From NCBI RefSeq assembly GCF_900142205.1, contig NZ_FRAA01000001.1, forward strand, positions 1,531,311 to 1,595,310: a stretch of 64,000 nt of DNA. Reading direction: 5' to 3'. Positions 1-9,048 of the stretch are shown here, piece after piece (positions within the stretch are counted from its first letter, which is position 1; every line of letters begins with the position of its first letter). Source of the stretch: Reichenbachiella agariperforans (GTDB lineage Bacteria; Bacteroidota; Bacteroidia; Cytophagales; Cyclobacteriaceae). Position numbers and translations under genes: made by a program. A model generated the notes under the pieces. It did no database searches, had not been told where the DNA came from, and was given only the letters and a program-made list of their open reading frames with translations.

Positions 1-1327
1 TATCTTGTTTTATGATGAGTACACGTTGGGTAGTGTCCGTGATTTTGTATCGGTTATCTATTCGTTGGCCAGCGATCCAGATGATCTCTTTATCGGATTC
101 AAATAGCAGTATTCTACTTTTCAAGTTTACTGGAATTTTCTCATCAATCATAAAATCACTTACCTTTTTTTGAGCTGTCATCCCGAGTGGAATAAAGCGG
201 TCTCCCTGCTCCCAATTCCTGATTTTAATCGGAAACGCGAGTAAGTCTGCATCCAAAAAAGCATAGTCAGATGAGCGTATAATCTCGACTGGCATGGATT
301 CCTGACTGATACCAAAGTACTGCCCCTGAACCGTGATTTCAGTCATGTCTTCAGTCAAAGCCGCTTCGTCAGTGGGACTATCTAGAGGTGTGATCACCAG
401 TTGGTCTCTGTCCACGACGAGTACAGATTCGTCAGACGAAAAGCGTTTGCCAGGGATGCTACTACGCAACGCGACGATAATAGCTTTGCACTGCTCTATG
501 TTGAACCCGTAGGGACGTAGGATATCTTCTAGGATGACCAATCCTCCATTTTTGACATCCATCCAGCTCATGTCAAGTTTTTGTGCGCCGTTTTTCATGG
601 ACGAAAACTGCTTAAGGACCGACTTAGTTCTCGACTTGAGGAGCGCTTCTAATGACTCGAAGCGCTCTTGGTTTTGCATGTAAGTCTTCTCTAGTGAAGG
701 ATTAATCTTTCGCAATTCCGGGATGACCACATTTCGAATTCTATTTCGATGGTATTTATTGCTGGCGTTAGAACTGTCCTCCCTCCAGGTGAGAGCATGT
801 GCTTCGGCGTACTTATGAATTTTCTTCTTGGTGGCAAAACTAAGTGGACGGATCGTTTGTCCGTTTTTCTTTTGGATTCCCCGCAGCCCAGCGATGCTGG
901 TTCCTTTGGTGAAATTAAAAAGGCTGGTTTCGATCAAGTCATTGGCATGATGGGCAGTGAGGAGGTAGTCCATTTGATGCTCCGACATCAGCGTATCGAA
1001 CCAAGCATAACGCAGGTCTCTTGCCGCCATCTGGATGGACACCTTGTTGGTTTGTGCGTAGGCTTCTGTTTCGAAATGCTGCGTGTAAAAAGGCACATCC
1101 ATCGAGCCACTAAGTGCTCGAACGAATTGCTCATCCTGATCTGAATCTTTACCTCTGAGTCCGAAATTGCAGTGCGCGACCGAAAACTGATACCCCAGCT
1201 GATGTAGGAGATGACAGAGGACGACAGAGTCTATTCCTCCACTGACAGCTACGAGCAGTCGGCTTTCTTTGCCGAACAGCCCGTGAGACTGAATATATGC
1301 CTCGAATTTTTCTGATAGATTTGTCAC
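1..1327 (-). CDS. tilS: tRNA(Ile)-lysidine synthase TilS (3' end outside window)
   Basis: TilS attaches lysidine to C34 of the CAU anticodon of tRNA-Ile using ATP and lysine, so that the tRNA reads AUA. I translated it directly because it starts with GTG at 1327 and its stop lies beyond position 1. The PP-loop ATPase motif SGGIDS is near residue 30. A family-typical stretch reading YHRNRIRNVVIP is at about 720-765, and the C-terminal end reads NRYKITDTTQRVLIIKQ. The frame is open for about 442 codons, the normal full length, so only a few codons are missing. A TAnnTTTG-type -7 box lies just upstream at 1344-1351. The divergent neighbour is the OstA-like gene. Confidence 0.9.
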   Translation of the reverse strand, partial: MTNLSEKFEAYIQSHGLFGKESRLLVAVSGGIDSVVLCHLLHQLGYQFSVAHCNFGLRGKDSDQDEQFVRALSGSMDVPFYTQHFETEAYAQTNKVSIQMAARDLRYAWFDTLMSEHQMDYLLTAHHANDLIETSLFNFTKGTSIAGLRGIQKKNGQTIRPLSFATKKKIHKYAEAHALTWREDSSNASNKYHRNRIRNVVIPELRKINPSLEKTYMQNQERFESLEALLKSRTKSVLKQFSSMKNGAQKLDMSWMDVKNGGLVILEDILRPYGFNIEQCKAIIVALRSSIPGKRFSSDESVLVVDRDQLVITPLDSPTDEAALTEDMTEITVQGQYFGISQESMPVEIIRSSDYAFLDADLLAFPIKIRNWEQGDRFIPLGMTAQKKVSDFMIDEKIPVNLKSRILLFESDKEIIWIAGQRIDNRYKITDTTQRVLIIKQD

Positions 1328-1343
1328 CGTTGTTATTTTAGAT

Positions 1344-1351
1344 CAAACTTA
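1344..1351 (-). promoter_or_regulatory. -7 box of the tilS promoter
   Basis: The minus strand reads TAAGTTTG, an exact match to the Bacteroidota -7 consensus TAnnTTTG. It ends 16 nt upstream of the tilS GTG. No clear -33 TTG is seen at the expected distance. It is back to back with the plus-strand box at 1377-1384. Confidence 0.5.
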
Positions 1352-1376
1352 GGTTTTTTTCGTTATTGATACGAAT

Positions 1377-1384
1377 TAGCTTTG
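1377..1384 (+). promoter_or_regulatory. -7 box of the OstA-like gene promoter
   Basis: TAGCTTTG matches TAnnTTTG exactly and lies 19 nt before the ATG at 1404. Together with the minus-strand box at 1344-1351 it makes a compact divergent promoter region. The -33 element is a T-rich run rather than a clean TTG. Confidence 0.5.
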
Positions 1385-1403
1385 TGCTCTACACACATTA
1401 AAT

Positions 1404-3056
1404 ATGCGTCGAATAAAATTTCTATTGATAGTCCTTAGTGTCCTGATCGGGGCTCATCAAATGCAAGCCCAGCGCAAGAGCAAAATTAGATACAAGGCGC
1501 AAAAACTAACCAATGCACAAGAGAAAGGAGAGAAATACAAAAAGCTGATTGGCAAAGTAGTATTTACTCAGAACGAAACGATAGTCTATTGTGATTCTGC
1601 CTACTTTTTCAAGGATGAAAACATCATGGAGGCTTATGGTCGTGTACGCATCAAGGATGGAGACTCGGTGACGATCACTGCGCGAAAGTTGATCTACGAG
1701 GGAGATACAGAAATGGCGCTACTAAGAGAAGATGTGGTCTACCGTAGAGGGAAGAAACGGATGTACACCGACTTTCTAGACTACCACATGACAACCGAGG
1801 TAGCTGAATTCAAAAACGATGGAAAACTAGTCGACGAACACAATACGCTCACAAGTAGCTATGGGATCTACTACTCCAAAACCGAGAAAGCCTACTTCTA
1901 CAATGACGTACTACTCGTGTCTCCAGATTTTAATCTCAGAACAGATAGTCTGGAATACTCTTCCTATACTAAAGTGGCTATATCGACAGGTCCTACCTAT
2001 ATAGACGATCGAGAAGGAACGACTGTAGACTCCAAAGGAGGCACCTACCGTACACTACGAGAACAGACTACCTTTGCCAAGGGAACCATCGAGACCCGAA
2101 ACTACATCTTGGTGGGGGATGATATATTCATTGATGAGTTCAAGAAGTTCTATACCGCTAAAGGGAACGTCGTGATGACCTCTAAGAAGGACGATATCGT
2201 GATCTTCGGGGATGAGGCTCTCTATGACAAGGAGCAGGGCATCAGTAAGGTGTATGGCAAACCCGTGATGAAAAAAATCATGAAGGATCAGGACACTTTG
2301 TTTATGTCCGCAGACACCTTGGTTGCCATAGAAAATGTCGATAAAGACAAGGAGCGTGTACTAGGCTACTATGACATTCTGATCTACCAAGACGCGCTCC
2401 AAGGCAAATGTGACTCTATTGCTTATTTTCTATCTGACTCGACAATACACATGTACAGAGATCCGATTCTCTGGAATGAGAATAGCCAAATGGAAGCTGA
2501 CTCAATAGATTTAATTTTCAAGAATGATTTGATCTATCAGATGAACTTGAGACGTCAAGCTTTTTTATCATCCCTAGACACAATGGGACAGCACAATCAG
2601 ATCAAGGGACGCGAGATGATTGGGCGCTTCGATACGTTAGGGCATATCTCGACGATGGATGTCAACGGTAACGGGGAGAGCCACTACTTTGTCCTAGAGG
2701 GCGACAGTTTATTTATTGGGATGAACAAAATCTTCTGCAGCCGGATGAAGATCAACTTCGAGGAGAATAATATGCGAAATATTACTTTCTACAACCAGCC
2801 CGAAGCGCAGTTCATACCTCCACTGGAATTGGTTGTTTCCCAGCATTTCTTGGATGGTTTCAGTTGGCGTGTCAACGAAAAGCCTTCGAAAAACGATGTG
2901 CTAACGCGAACGATTAAGGATGCTTCCACCCCAGAGCCTGAGAAATCCAGCCTAAAGGATAGTGCCAAAGCAATCAATGACGAAATCAATAAACGCGTGA
3001 GCCCAGAACAAAAGAAGGAATTTCAAGACAAGGCTTTGCAACGAAAGCCGAGATAA
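1404..3056 (+). CDS. OstA/LptA-like exported envelope protein
   Basis: The 550-residue protein begins with a signal peptide (residues 1-22, ending MQAQ). The body carries the repeating short beta-strand pattern of the OstA/LptA family, with phrases such as 'YCDSAYFFKDENIMEAYGRV' and 'AKGNVVMTSKKDDI', in which 'G-V' turns recur. By family knowledge such proteins form a periplasmic beta-jellyroll that helps carry lipopolysaccharide to the outer membrane. The Bacteroidota version is longer than E. coli LptA and has a lysine/glutamate-rich tail (about 500-550). The next gene encodes BamD, so both neighbours concern outer-membrane biogenesis. The exact role is inferred. Confidence 0.75.
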   Translation: MRRIKFLLIVLSVLIGAHQMQAQRKSKIRYKAQKLTNAQEKGEKYKKLIGKVVFTQNETIVYCDSAYFFKDENIMEAYGRVRIKDGDSVTITARKLIYEGDTEMALLREDVVYRRGKKRMYTDFLDYHMTTEVAEFKNDGKLVDEHNTLTSSYGIYYSKTEKAYFYNDVLLVSPDFNLRTDSLEYSSYTKVAISTGPTYIDDREGTTVDSKGGTYRTLREQTTFAKGTIETRNYILVGDDIFIDEFKKFYTAKGNVVMTSKKDDIVIFGDEALYDKEQGISKVYGKPVMKKIMKDQDTLFMSADTLVAIENVDKDKERVLGYYDILIYQDALQGKCDSIAYFLSDSTIHMYRDPILWNENSQMEADSIDLIFKNDLIYQMNLRRQAFLSSLDTMGQHNQIKGREMIGRFDTLGHISTMDVNGNGESHYFVLEGDSLFIGMNKIFCSRMKINFEENNMRNITFYNQPEAQFIPPLELVVSQHFLDGFSWRVNEKPSKNDVLTRTIKDASTPEPEKSSLKDSAKAINDEINKRVSPEQKKEFQDKALQRKPR

Positions 3057-3100
3057 ACGCATTGTTCATAGTAAGTTGGGTTTGCGTCCCGACAAATTAA

Positions 3101-3133
3101 TTGAGGATATTATTTTAAAGCATACTATATTTG
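3101..3133 (+). promoter_or_regulatory. bamD promoter (TTG-N22-TATATTTG)
   Basis: A -33 TTG at 3101-3103 is followed 22 nt later by TATATTTG at 3126-3133, an exact TAnnTTTG. The bamD ATG starts only 7 nt after the box, so the transcript would have almost no leader. Confidence 0.65.
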
Positions 3134-3140
3134 CAGGCTT

Positions 3141-3956
3141 ATGCGAAAAACAAGTGTTTTTGGAGTTTTTGGAGTGTTTTTAGGCTTGATTTTGGCTACT
3201 TCGTGTAGCGAATTTCGTATGCTTCAAAAAAGTACAGATTGGCAAGGGAAGTATCAGGCGGCTCTCGCATACTATGAAGAAGGCGAGTATTACAAAGCCA
3301 GCGTCCTTTTAGATCAGGTTTTGCCGATCATCAAAGGAACTGTGGATGGAGAGAAGGCGAGTTTTTATAGAGCTTACGCCTATTATCATCAGGAGCAGTA
3401 TATCCTGAGTGCTAGTTATTTTGGAGAGTTTGCTAGAGTCTACTCTAGGAGTGACTGGGCGGTAGAGTCTGCTTATATGGAAGCTTACTCGCTGTATCTA
3501 CAGTCTCCAGATTACAATTTGGATCAGACGAGCACCTACAAAGCCATAGATGCATTTCAGATTTTCTTGAATCGAAATCCTTACACGGACTATACCGACA
3601 AGGCAAACGAGATGATCAATGAGATGCAGCAGAAGTTGGAAAAAAAGGCATTTGAGAATGCCAAACAATACCACAAACTGGAGCGTTGGGAGGCTGCACG
3701 AGTAGCCTTTGAGACTTTTGAAAAAGATTTTCCAGACTCAAAACTCAATGAGGATGTGATGTTTTTGGCCATAGATTCGGAGTATAGCTATGCCAAACAA
3801 AGTATCCGCGCAAAGCAGAAAGAAAGATTTGGAAAAACCATCGAACTCTATCAAGAGTTAGTAGATGAGTATCCTAACAGTAAGTTTATAAAGCAAGCAG
3901 AAAAGTATTATATCGATTCTGTGGAACAAATTGATAAATTATCAAATAGATCATAA
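3141..3956 (+). CDS. bamD: Outer membrane assembly factor BamD (lipoprotein)
   Basis: BamD is the TPR lipoprotein partner of BamA that folds beta-barrel proteins into the outer membrane. The 271-residue protein has a lipoprotein signal ending in ATSC (Cys at about residue 22). Tandem TPR helices follow (KYQAALAYYEEGEYYKAS; YAYYHQEQYILSASYFGEF; YPNSKFIKQAEKYY), which match the family in length and spacing. It sits between an OstA-like gene and rpoZ, an arrangement common in Bacteroidota. The preceding promoter leaves a leader of only a few nucleotides. Confidence 0.88.
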   Translation: MRKTSVFGVFGVFLGLILATSCSEFRMLQKSTDWQGKYQAALAYYEEGEYYKASVLLDQVLPIIKGTVDGEKASFYRAYAYYHQEQYILSASYFGEFARVYSRSDWAVESAYMEAYSLYLQSPDYNLDQTSTYKAIDAFQIFLNRNPYTDYTDKANEMINEMQQKLEKKAFENAKQYHKLERWEAARVAFETFEKDFPDSKLNEDVMFLAIDSEYSYAKQSIRAKQKERFGKTIELYQELVDEYPNSKFIKQAEKYYIDSVEQIDKLSNRS

Positions 3957-3960
3957 TATT

Positions 3961-4284
3961 ATGGCAATTAATCCTTCAATAGAGACAAGAAATGTCGCTC
4001 AATTATCTGAAGATACAGGTAACGTATACAAGTCAATAGCGATTATCTCTAAAAGAGCAAGACAGATATCTGCGAATGTCAAAGAAGAGTTGAGCGGTAA
4101 ACTGGCAGAGTTCGCTTCGACTGTTGACAACTTGGAAGAAATCTTCGAAAACAGAGAGCAAATAGAAATCTCTAAGTTCTACGAAAGAATGCCAAAGCCA
4201 AGTAAAGTAGCTATCGAAGAATTCATAGAGAAGAAGATTTTGGCTAGAGATGCCGAAGTTGAAGAAGGCGGAATCAACGTATAA
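3961..4284 (+). CDS. rpoZ: RNA polymerase omega subunit (Rpb6-like)
   Basis: The 107-residue protein starts MAINPSIETRNVAQLS. The omega/Rpb6 core is visible in 'GNVYKSIAIISKRARQIS' (residues 21-38), the conserved segment that binds the beta-prime C-terminus. I chose the ATG at 3961, 4 nt after bamD ends, over an in-frame ATG at 3931 that lies inside bamD and would add an atypical N-terminus. Bacteroidota omega is more Rpb6-like and longer than the E. coli protein. It is probably cotranscribed with bamD and coaBC. Confidence 0.85.
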   Translation: MAINPSIETRNVAQLSEDTGNVYKSIAIISKRARQISANVKEELSGKLAEFASTVDNLEEIFENREQIEISKFYERMPKPSKVAIEEFIEKKILARDAEVEEGGINV

Positions 4285-4293
4285 TACTCCCTC

Positions 4294-5487
4294 ATGGAGG
4301 GGAAAAAGATACTTTTAGGTGTATGCGGCAGTATTGCCGCATACAAATCTGCACTACTGGTACGTCTACTCGTCAAAGCAGGTGCTGAAGTGAAAGTCAT
4401 TATGACTAACTCTGCACGATCTTTTATCACTCCCCTCTCACTATCTACACTTTCCAAAAACCCTGTTGCTAACCAGTTTGTCAAAAATGATGCTGGGGAA
4501 TGGGAAAACCATGTCGAACTAGGGCTGTGGGCTGATCTCATGATCGTTGCACCCGCTAGTGCGCATAGTTTGGCCAAATTCGCACTGGGATTGTGTGACA
4601 ACCTACTCTGTGCTACTTACCTCTCAGCTAGATGTCCTGTAATGATGGCGCCTGCCATGGATCTAGACATGTACCAGCACCCATCCACTCAGACTAATCT
4701 GAAGACACTTCAGGCGCATGGCGTGAGACTCATCGATGCGACACATGGCGAACTGGCCAGTGGACTCGTTGGGACTGGACGCATGGCAGAGCCAGAAGAC
4801 ATCATGGTAGAGATTCAGCAGTTTTTTACTAAGTCCAGTAGGTTTGAAGGCAAACGGGTGATTGTCACAGCAGGCCCAACTTATGAATCAATAGACCCAG
4901 TTAGATTCATTGGGAATCATTCCTCCGGAAAGATGGGGTTAGCGATTGCGCATGCGTTGGCTAACGAAGGTGCTGTTGTCCGTTTGGTCGCAGGACCAGG
5001 CGATTATGTTATTCATTCAGATCGTGTACAATTGACCAAAGTGCAGTCTGCAGATGATATGTATGCGGAGGTAGAGAGACAATATACGGATACAGATATC
5101 GCTGTTTTTGCGGCAGCTGTGGCAGATTACAAACCAGCCGAAGTGGCGGATCAAAAAATAAAAAAGACTGGAGAGTCTATGACCATCACATTGGTCAAGA
5201 ACAAAGATATAGCGGCCGAAATGGGACAGCGTAAAAAGGCTGGTCAACTTAATATTGGTTTTGCTCTAGAGACTGAGAATGAAGAAACGCATGCGAAACA
5301 AAAGCTAGAGAAGAAGAATTTTGACCTCATCGTACTCAATTCTCTCAATGACAAAGGAGCTGGTTTTTCCCACAACACCAACAAAATTACTATCTTCAAC
5401 CGAGAAGGACAGTCCATGGCTTATGACATAAAGTCAAAGCAGGAAGTGGCTGTGGACATCATAAATGCAATATATGATTTGGTATAG
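4294..5487 (+). CDS. coaBC: Bifunctional phosphopantothenoylcysteine decarboxylase/phosphopantothenate-cysteine ligase
   Basis: CoaBC makes 4'-phosphopantetheine from 4'-phosphopantothenate and cysteine in coenzyme A synthesis. The N-terminal flavin decarboxylase half (about 1-180) shows the GSIAAYK start, catalytic His73 (ENHVELGLWAD) and the PAMDLDMY motif at 120-127. The C-terminal ligase half (about 185-397) starts with RVIVTAGPTYESIDPVR and has the nucleotide-binding GNHSSGKMG. Length (397) is standard. It follows rpoZ by 9 nt, and its last codons overlap the next gene. Confidence 0.93.
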   Translation: MEGKKILLGVCGSIAAYKSALLVRLLVKAGAEVKVIMTNSARSFITPLSLSTLSKNPVANQFVKNDAGEWENHVELGLWADLMIVAPASAHSLAKFALGLCDNLLCATYLSARCPVMMAPAMDLDMYQHPSTQTNLKTLQAHGVRLIDATHGELASGLVGTGRMAEPEDIMVEIQQFFTKSSRFEGKRVIVTAGPTYESIDPVRFIGNHSSGKMGLAIAHALANEGAVVRLVAGPGDYVIHSDRVQLTKVQSADDMYAEVERQYTDTDIAVFAAAVADYKPAEVADQKIKKTGESMTITLVKNKDIAAEMGQRKKAGQLNIGFALETENEETHAKQKLEKKNFDLIVLNSLNDKGAGFSHNTNKITIFNREGQSMAYDIKSKQEVAVDIINAIYDLV

Positions 5488-6379
5488 ATTAATCTTGGTA
5501 GTCTTCACAACGGGCTTTATGCTTTCGAGTAGTAGCGCTCAGGAACTAGACTGTAGAGTGGTGATCAATGCCAAGCAGCTACAAACCACTGAACGTCGTG
5601 TATTTGAGGAGATGGAGACCGAGTTCTCTCGTTTTATCAATGACCGCAAGTGGTTGGACGGAGAATTTCAAACCTACGAGAAGATCAAATGTGCCATCAT
5701 GATCAACATGGAGAGTCAGCCTGATGTAGCGAACTTCAAAGCCAGTGTTCAGATCATCTCCGCCCGCCCCGTATATGGCACCAGCTACGAAACGTCGATG
5801 ATCAATTTTGCCGATCGCAATTTTGATTTTGAATACACCGAGTCCCAGCCGCTCAACTACAGCGAAAACTCATTTTCCTCTAACATCACTTCTATGCTGG
5901 CTTACTATGCCTATATGATTTTGGCCTATGACTATGACTCCTTTCAGAAGTTCGGGGGTGACGCTTTGTTTGAGAAGTCATGGCAGGTGGTCAGTACCGC
6001 ACAGCAAAGTGGCTATGGAGGATGGGATCAGTTCGATAATCTTCGAAACAGATACTGGTGGTCGGAGAACTCCATTGATCAAGTGATGAAACCTTTTAGA
6101 GAGGCGATGTACCAGTACCACAGAGAAGGATTAGATATCATGAGCGAAAAGCCCGAGGAAGCCAGAACCAACATACTCGAAGCGCTCAAGAAAATACAAG
6201 AAGTCAATCGATCCAAGCCACGTTCCATCATGATGATCACCTTCATGGATACAAAAATGGACGAATTGATCAGCATCTTTTCGGAGGGCGATATGAATAC
6301 CCGCAGAGAGGCCTATGAAATCCTTAAGACAATTGATCCCGCTCGGACTGACGAATTCAAAGAGATTTTGACCAACTAG
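5465..6379 (+). CDS. DUF4835 family exported protein (PorD-type)
   Basis: The 304-residue protein has a signal peptide ending at SSAQ and then the typical start of the DUF4835 family, ELDCRVVINAKQLQ. A conserved core includes 'SFQKFGGD' and 'RNRYWW'. It overlaps coaBC by 23 bp and precedes recN, an order I recall as widely conserved in Bacteroidota. I recall that the family has been associated with type IX secretion under the name PorD, but I cannot verify that here. The biochemical function is unknown. Confidence 0.8.
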   Translation: MQYMIWYRLILVVFTTGFMLSSSSAQELDCRVVINAKQLQTTERRVFEEMETEFSRFINDRKWLDGEFQTYEKIKCAIMINMESQPDVANFKASVQIISARPVYGTSYETSMINFADRNFDFEYTESQPLNYSENSFSSNITSMLAYYAYMILAYDYDSFQKFGGDALFEKSWQVVSTAQQSGYGGWDQFDNLRNRYWWSENSIDQVMKPFREAMYQYHREGLDIMSEKPEEARTNILEALKKIQEVNRSKPRSIMMITFMDTKMDELISIFSEGDMNTRREAYEILKTIDPARTDEFKEILTN

Positions 6380-6439
6380 AGTCAATTATTTTTAAATTCG
6401 CTCTTTCATTATTGTCGTACGCTTCAGCAAGATACCACC

Positions 6440-8095
6440 ATGATTTCTAATCTTTCCATCAGTAATTATGCCCTCATTCGTGAGCTAAATATAGCGCCAC
6501 ATAGTGGCCTAAATATGATTACTGGAGAAACAGGTGCTGGTAAGTCTATTATGCTGGGCGCAGTAGGCTTGTTGCTCGGCAACAGAGCAGATGTCAAGGC
6601 ACTATTGGATCAGGAGACGAAGTGTATCGTCGAGGCGGAGTTTGATGTGACCAAACTTAAGTTACAGACGCTTTTTGACGAAATGGATCTGGAGTACGAC
6701 GATCACACGATTATCCGCCGAGAGATTAGTCCGAAAGGAAAATCCCGTGCTTTTGTCAATGACATGCCTGTGACCCTTGACGTACTGAAGGTTTTGGGGC
6801 TCAAACTAATCGATATTCATTCGCAGAATGAAAGTCTACAGTTGGGCAAGAAGGAAGTAAAACTACAGGTGATCGACGATTTTGCGCAGAGTCAACCTCA
6901 GCTGGAAAATTACCGAAAGGTATATACCGCCTACAATGAATGTAAGAGTAAACTGGAAAGGCTACAAGAGAAAGCCAAATCAGCCAAACAAGATGCAGAC
7001 TATAAAACCTATCTATTAGACGAACTGGTCAAAGCCGAACTCCAACCTCAGGAACAGGAAGAATTAGAATCAGAACTCTCCGTACTAGAACATGCAGAGG
7101 AGATCAAACTGCAACTAGTTCAAATCCATACTCAATATGACGAATCGGAGATCGCTATCAACGACAGACTCAAAGAAACCGTAAGCGTTCTGCGCAAACT
7201 GTCTACCTATAGCACGCAGCTGGGGAGTTTGAGTGAACGGCTGGACTCAGCAGCGACAGAGATCATCGATGTGATCGCTGAGTTGGGTCAAGTCCAAGAG
7301 TCGGTAGAGCATAACCCTGAGCGGATGTCAGCGGCGCAGGAACGGCTCAATTTGATTTTCCAACTCCAACAAAAACATCAAGTCAATACCGTACAAGGTC
7401 TATTGGACATTCAGGCCAGCCTAGAAGAGGAAGCATCTGATTCGCTCAACTTGACCGATGAAATCGCTGCATTGGAGAAAGAGCATGAACAGCTCAAGAA
7501 GCAACTCATGCAGTCAGCCGAGGTACTCTCTGATAAACGCAGAGGGCAGATCGATGAGTTCTGTATGCAGATCACCACGATGCTCAAAGTCCTCGGGATG
7601 CCTGACGGTTTTGTAGAAGTCGCTTACAAGCGTGTCGATCCATGGAAGATGGGGATAGACGAAGTAGAGTTTCTGTTCACTGCCAACAAAGGGATTAGTC
7701 CAGAACCACTCGCCAAAGTAGCCTCTGGAGGAGAATTTTCACGGTTGATGTTTTGTGTCAAGTATATACTCGCCAACAAGACCGCTATGCCGACGGTGAT
7801 TTTTGATGAAATCGATACGGGTGTATCTGGAGAGATCGCAATCAAGCTGGCACAGATGATGAAGAAGATGGCTCGCAATCATCAGTTGATCGCAATCAGT
7901 CATCTCCCACAGGTAGCAGCCAAAGGAGACCAACATTATTTCGTCTACAAAGACAACCAATCAGACAAAACACAGAGTGCCATCCGAGAGCTAGACGATC
8001 AATCACGGCTAGAGGAGATTGCCAAAATGATAGGAGGAGATAACCCATCGCAGATGGCGATCAATAGTGCACGAGAACTCATTGGCGAAAAATAG
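6440..8095 (+). CDS. recN: DNA repair protein RecN
   Basis: RecN is an SMC-like ATPase that tethers DNA ends in double-strand break repair. The 551-residue protein has Walker A GETGAGKS at residues 29-36, a long coiled coil (about 150-370) and the C-terminal ABC half with signature ASGGEFSRLM, Walker B 'TVIFDEIDTGVSG' and the D/H-loop region 'LIAISHLPQVAAKGD'. All ABC motifs are intact. It is preceded by a 60-nt gap and followed by the separately promoted fabI. Confidence 0.95.
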   Translation: MISNLSISNYALIRELNIAPHSGLNMITGETGAGKSIMLGAVGLLLGNRADVKALLDQETKCIVEAEFDVTKLKLQTLFDEMDLEYDDHTIIRREISPKGKSRAFVNDMPVTLDVLKVLGLKLIDIHSQNESLQLGKKEVKLQVIDDFAQSQPQLENYRKVYTAYNECKSKLERLQEKAKSAKQDADYKTYLLDELVKAELQPQEQEELESELSVLEHAEEIKLQLVQIHTQYDESEIAINDRLKETVSVLRKLSTYSTQLGSLSERLDSAATEIIDVIAELGQVQESVEHNPERMSAAQERLNLIFQLQQKHQVNTVQGLLDIQASLEEEASDSLNLTDEIAALEKEHEQLKKQLMQSAEVLSDKRRGQIDEFCMQITTMLKVLGMPDGFVEVAYKRVDPWKMGIDEVEFLFTANKGISPEPLAKVASGGEFSRLMFCVKYILANKTAMPTVIFDEIDTGVSGEIAIKLAQMMKKMARNHQLIAISHLPQVAAKGDQHYFVYKDNQSDKTQSAIRELDDQSRLEEIAKMIGGDNPSQMAINSARELIGEK

Positions 8096-8118
8096 AAAAG
8101 CAAAGTCAAAGACTTTGA

Positions 8119-8126
8119 TATCTTTG
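8119..8126 (+). promoter_or_regulatory. -7 box of the fabI promoter
   Basis: TATCTTTG matches TAnnTTTG exactly and lies 44 nt before the fabI ATG. No good -33 TTG is visible 17-23 nt upstream, where the sequence is A-rich. Confidence 0.5.
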
Positions 8127-8170
8127 CCACCAAATAGGAACAAACGAATAATCAATAAAAACATAATCAC

Positions 8171-8983
8171 ATGGCTAACAATCTTTTAGAAGGGAAAAGA
8201 GGAATCATCTCTGGAGCATTGGACGAAAACTCAATCGCTTGGAAAGTAGCTCTCAAAGCCAAGGAGCAAGGTGCTTCTTTTGTCTTAACCAATGCACCGA
8301 TTGCATTGAGAATGGGGGCAATCAATAAGCTCGCTGAGCAGTGCAACGCTGAAATCATCCCTGCGGATGCGACATCTGTAGAAGACATTGAGAACCTGTT
8401 TTCTAAATCTACTGAGGTACTTGGTGGCAAACTCGATTTTGTACTGCACTCTATCGGGATGAGCCCTAACGTTAGAAAAGGCAAAGACTATGGCGACCTC
8501 AACTATGATTGGATGCTAAAGTCTATGGACATCTCTGCGATCTCTTTTCACAAGATGATGGCTGTAGCTGAGAAACAAGATGCAATGAACGAATGGGGAT
8601 CTATCCTAGCGCTATCGTATATCGCTGCACAGCGTACTTTCCCAGACTACTCGGATATGGCACAGGCCAAGGCCATGCTAGAGTCTATCGCGCGTAGCTA
8701 CGGTGAGCGTTTTGCTCGTTTGAAGAATGTAAGAGTCAATACAATCTCACAGTCTCCGACGATGACTACTGCGGGTTCTGGTGTTGGTGGATTTGATGTA
8801 TTCATGGATTATGCAGACAAGATGTCTCCACTAGGCAACGCCTCTGCGGATGCATGCGCAGACTACTGTGTGTCTATGTTCTCTGATCTGACGAGAATGG
8901 TGACGATGCAAAACTTGATGCACGATGGTGGATTCTCTTCATCAGGGATCACTGAGCGTCTCGTGGAGCAATTGAAAAAATAA
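8171..8983 (+). CDS. fabI: Enoyl-ACP reductase FabI
   Basis: FabI performs the last, NAD(P)H-dependent reduction of each fatty-acid elongation cycle. The 270-residue SDR-type protein starts LLEGKRGIISGALDENSIAW, the variant nucleotide-binding loop of FabI. The catalytic pattern Tyr150, Tyr160 and Lys167 has the family spacing of 10 and 7 residues. It is transcribed from its own promoter and ends at a strong hairpin terminator. Confidence 0.95.
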   Translation: MANNLLEGKRGIISGALDENSIAWKVALKAKEQGASFVLTNAPIALRMGAINKLAEQCNAEIIPADATSVEDIENLFSKSTEVLGGKLDFVLHSIGMSPNVRKGKDYGDLNYDWMLKSMDISAISFHKMMAVAEKQDAMNEWGSILALSYIAAQRTFPDYSDMAQAKAMLESIARSYGERFARLKNVRVNTISQSPTMTTAGSGVGGFDVFMDYADKMSPLGNASADACADYCVSMFSDLTRMVTMQNLMHDGGFSSSGITERLVEQLKK

Positions 8984-8992
8984 TATAGCTAG

Positions 8993-9026
8993 AAAGAGTC
9001 GAGACGAGCATCTCGACTCTTTTTTT
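8993..9026 (+). terminator. Intrinsic terminator after fabI
   Basis: A perfect 12-bp stem (AAAGAGTCGAGA paired with TCTCGACTCTTT) around a 6-nt loop is followed by a run of T. It lies 10 nt after the fabI stop. Confidence 0.85.
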
Positions 9027-9048
9027 GAATTACCCATTTCTATAGCCG

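Noticed and set aside
749..1144. 131-codon plus-strand open frame
   Set aside because: It lies opposite tilS, whose frame carries clear family motifs; the plus-strand product shows none.
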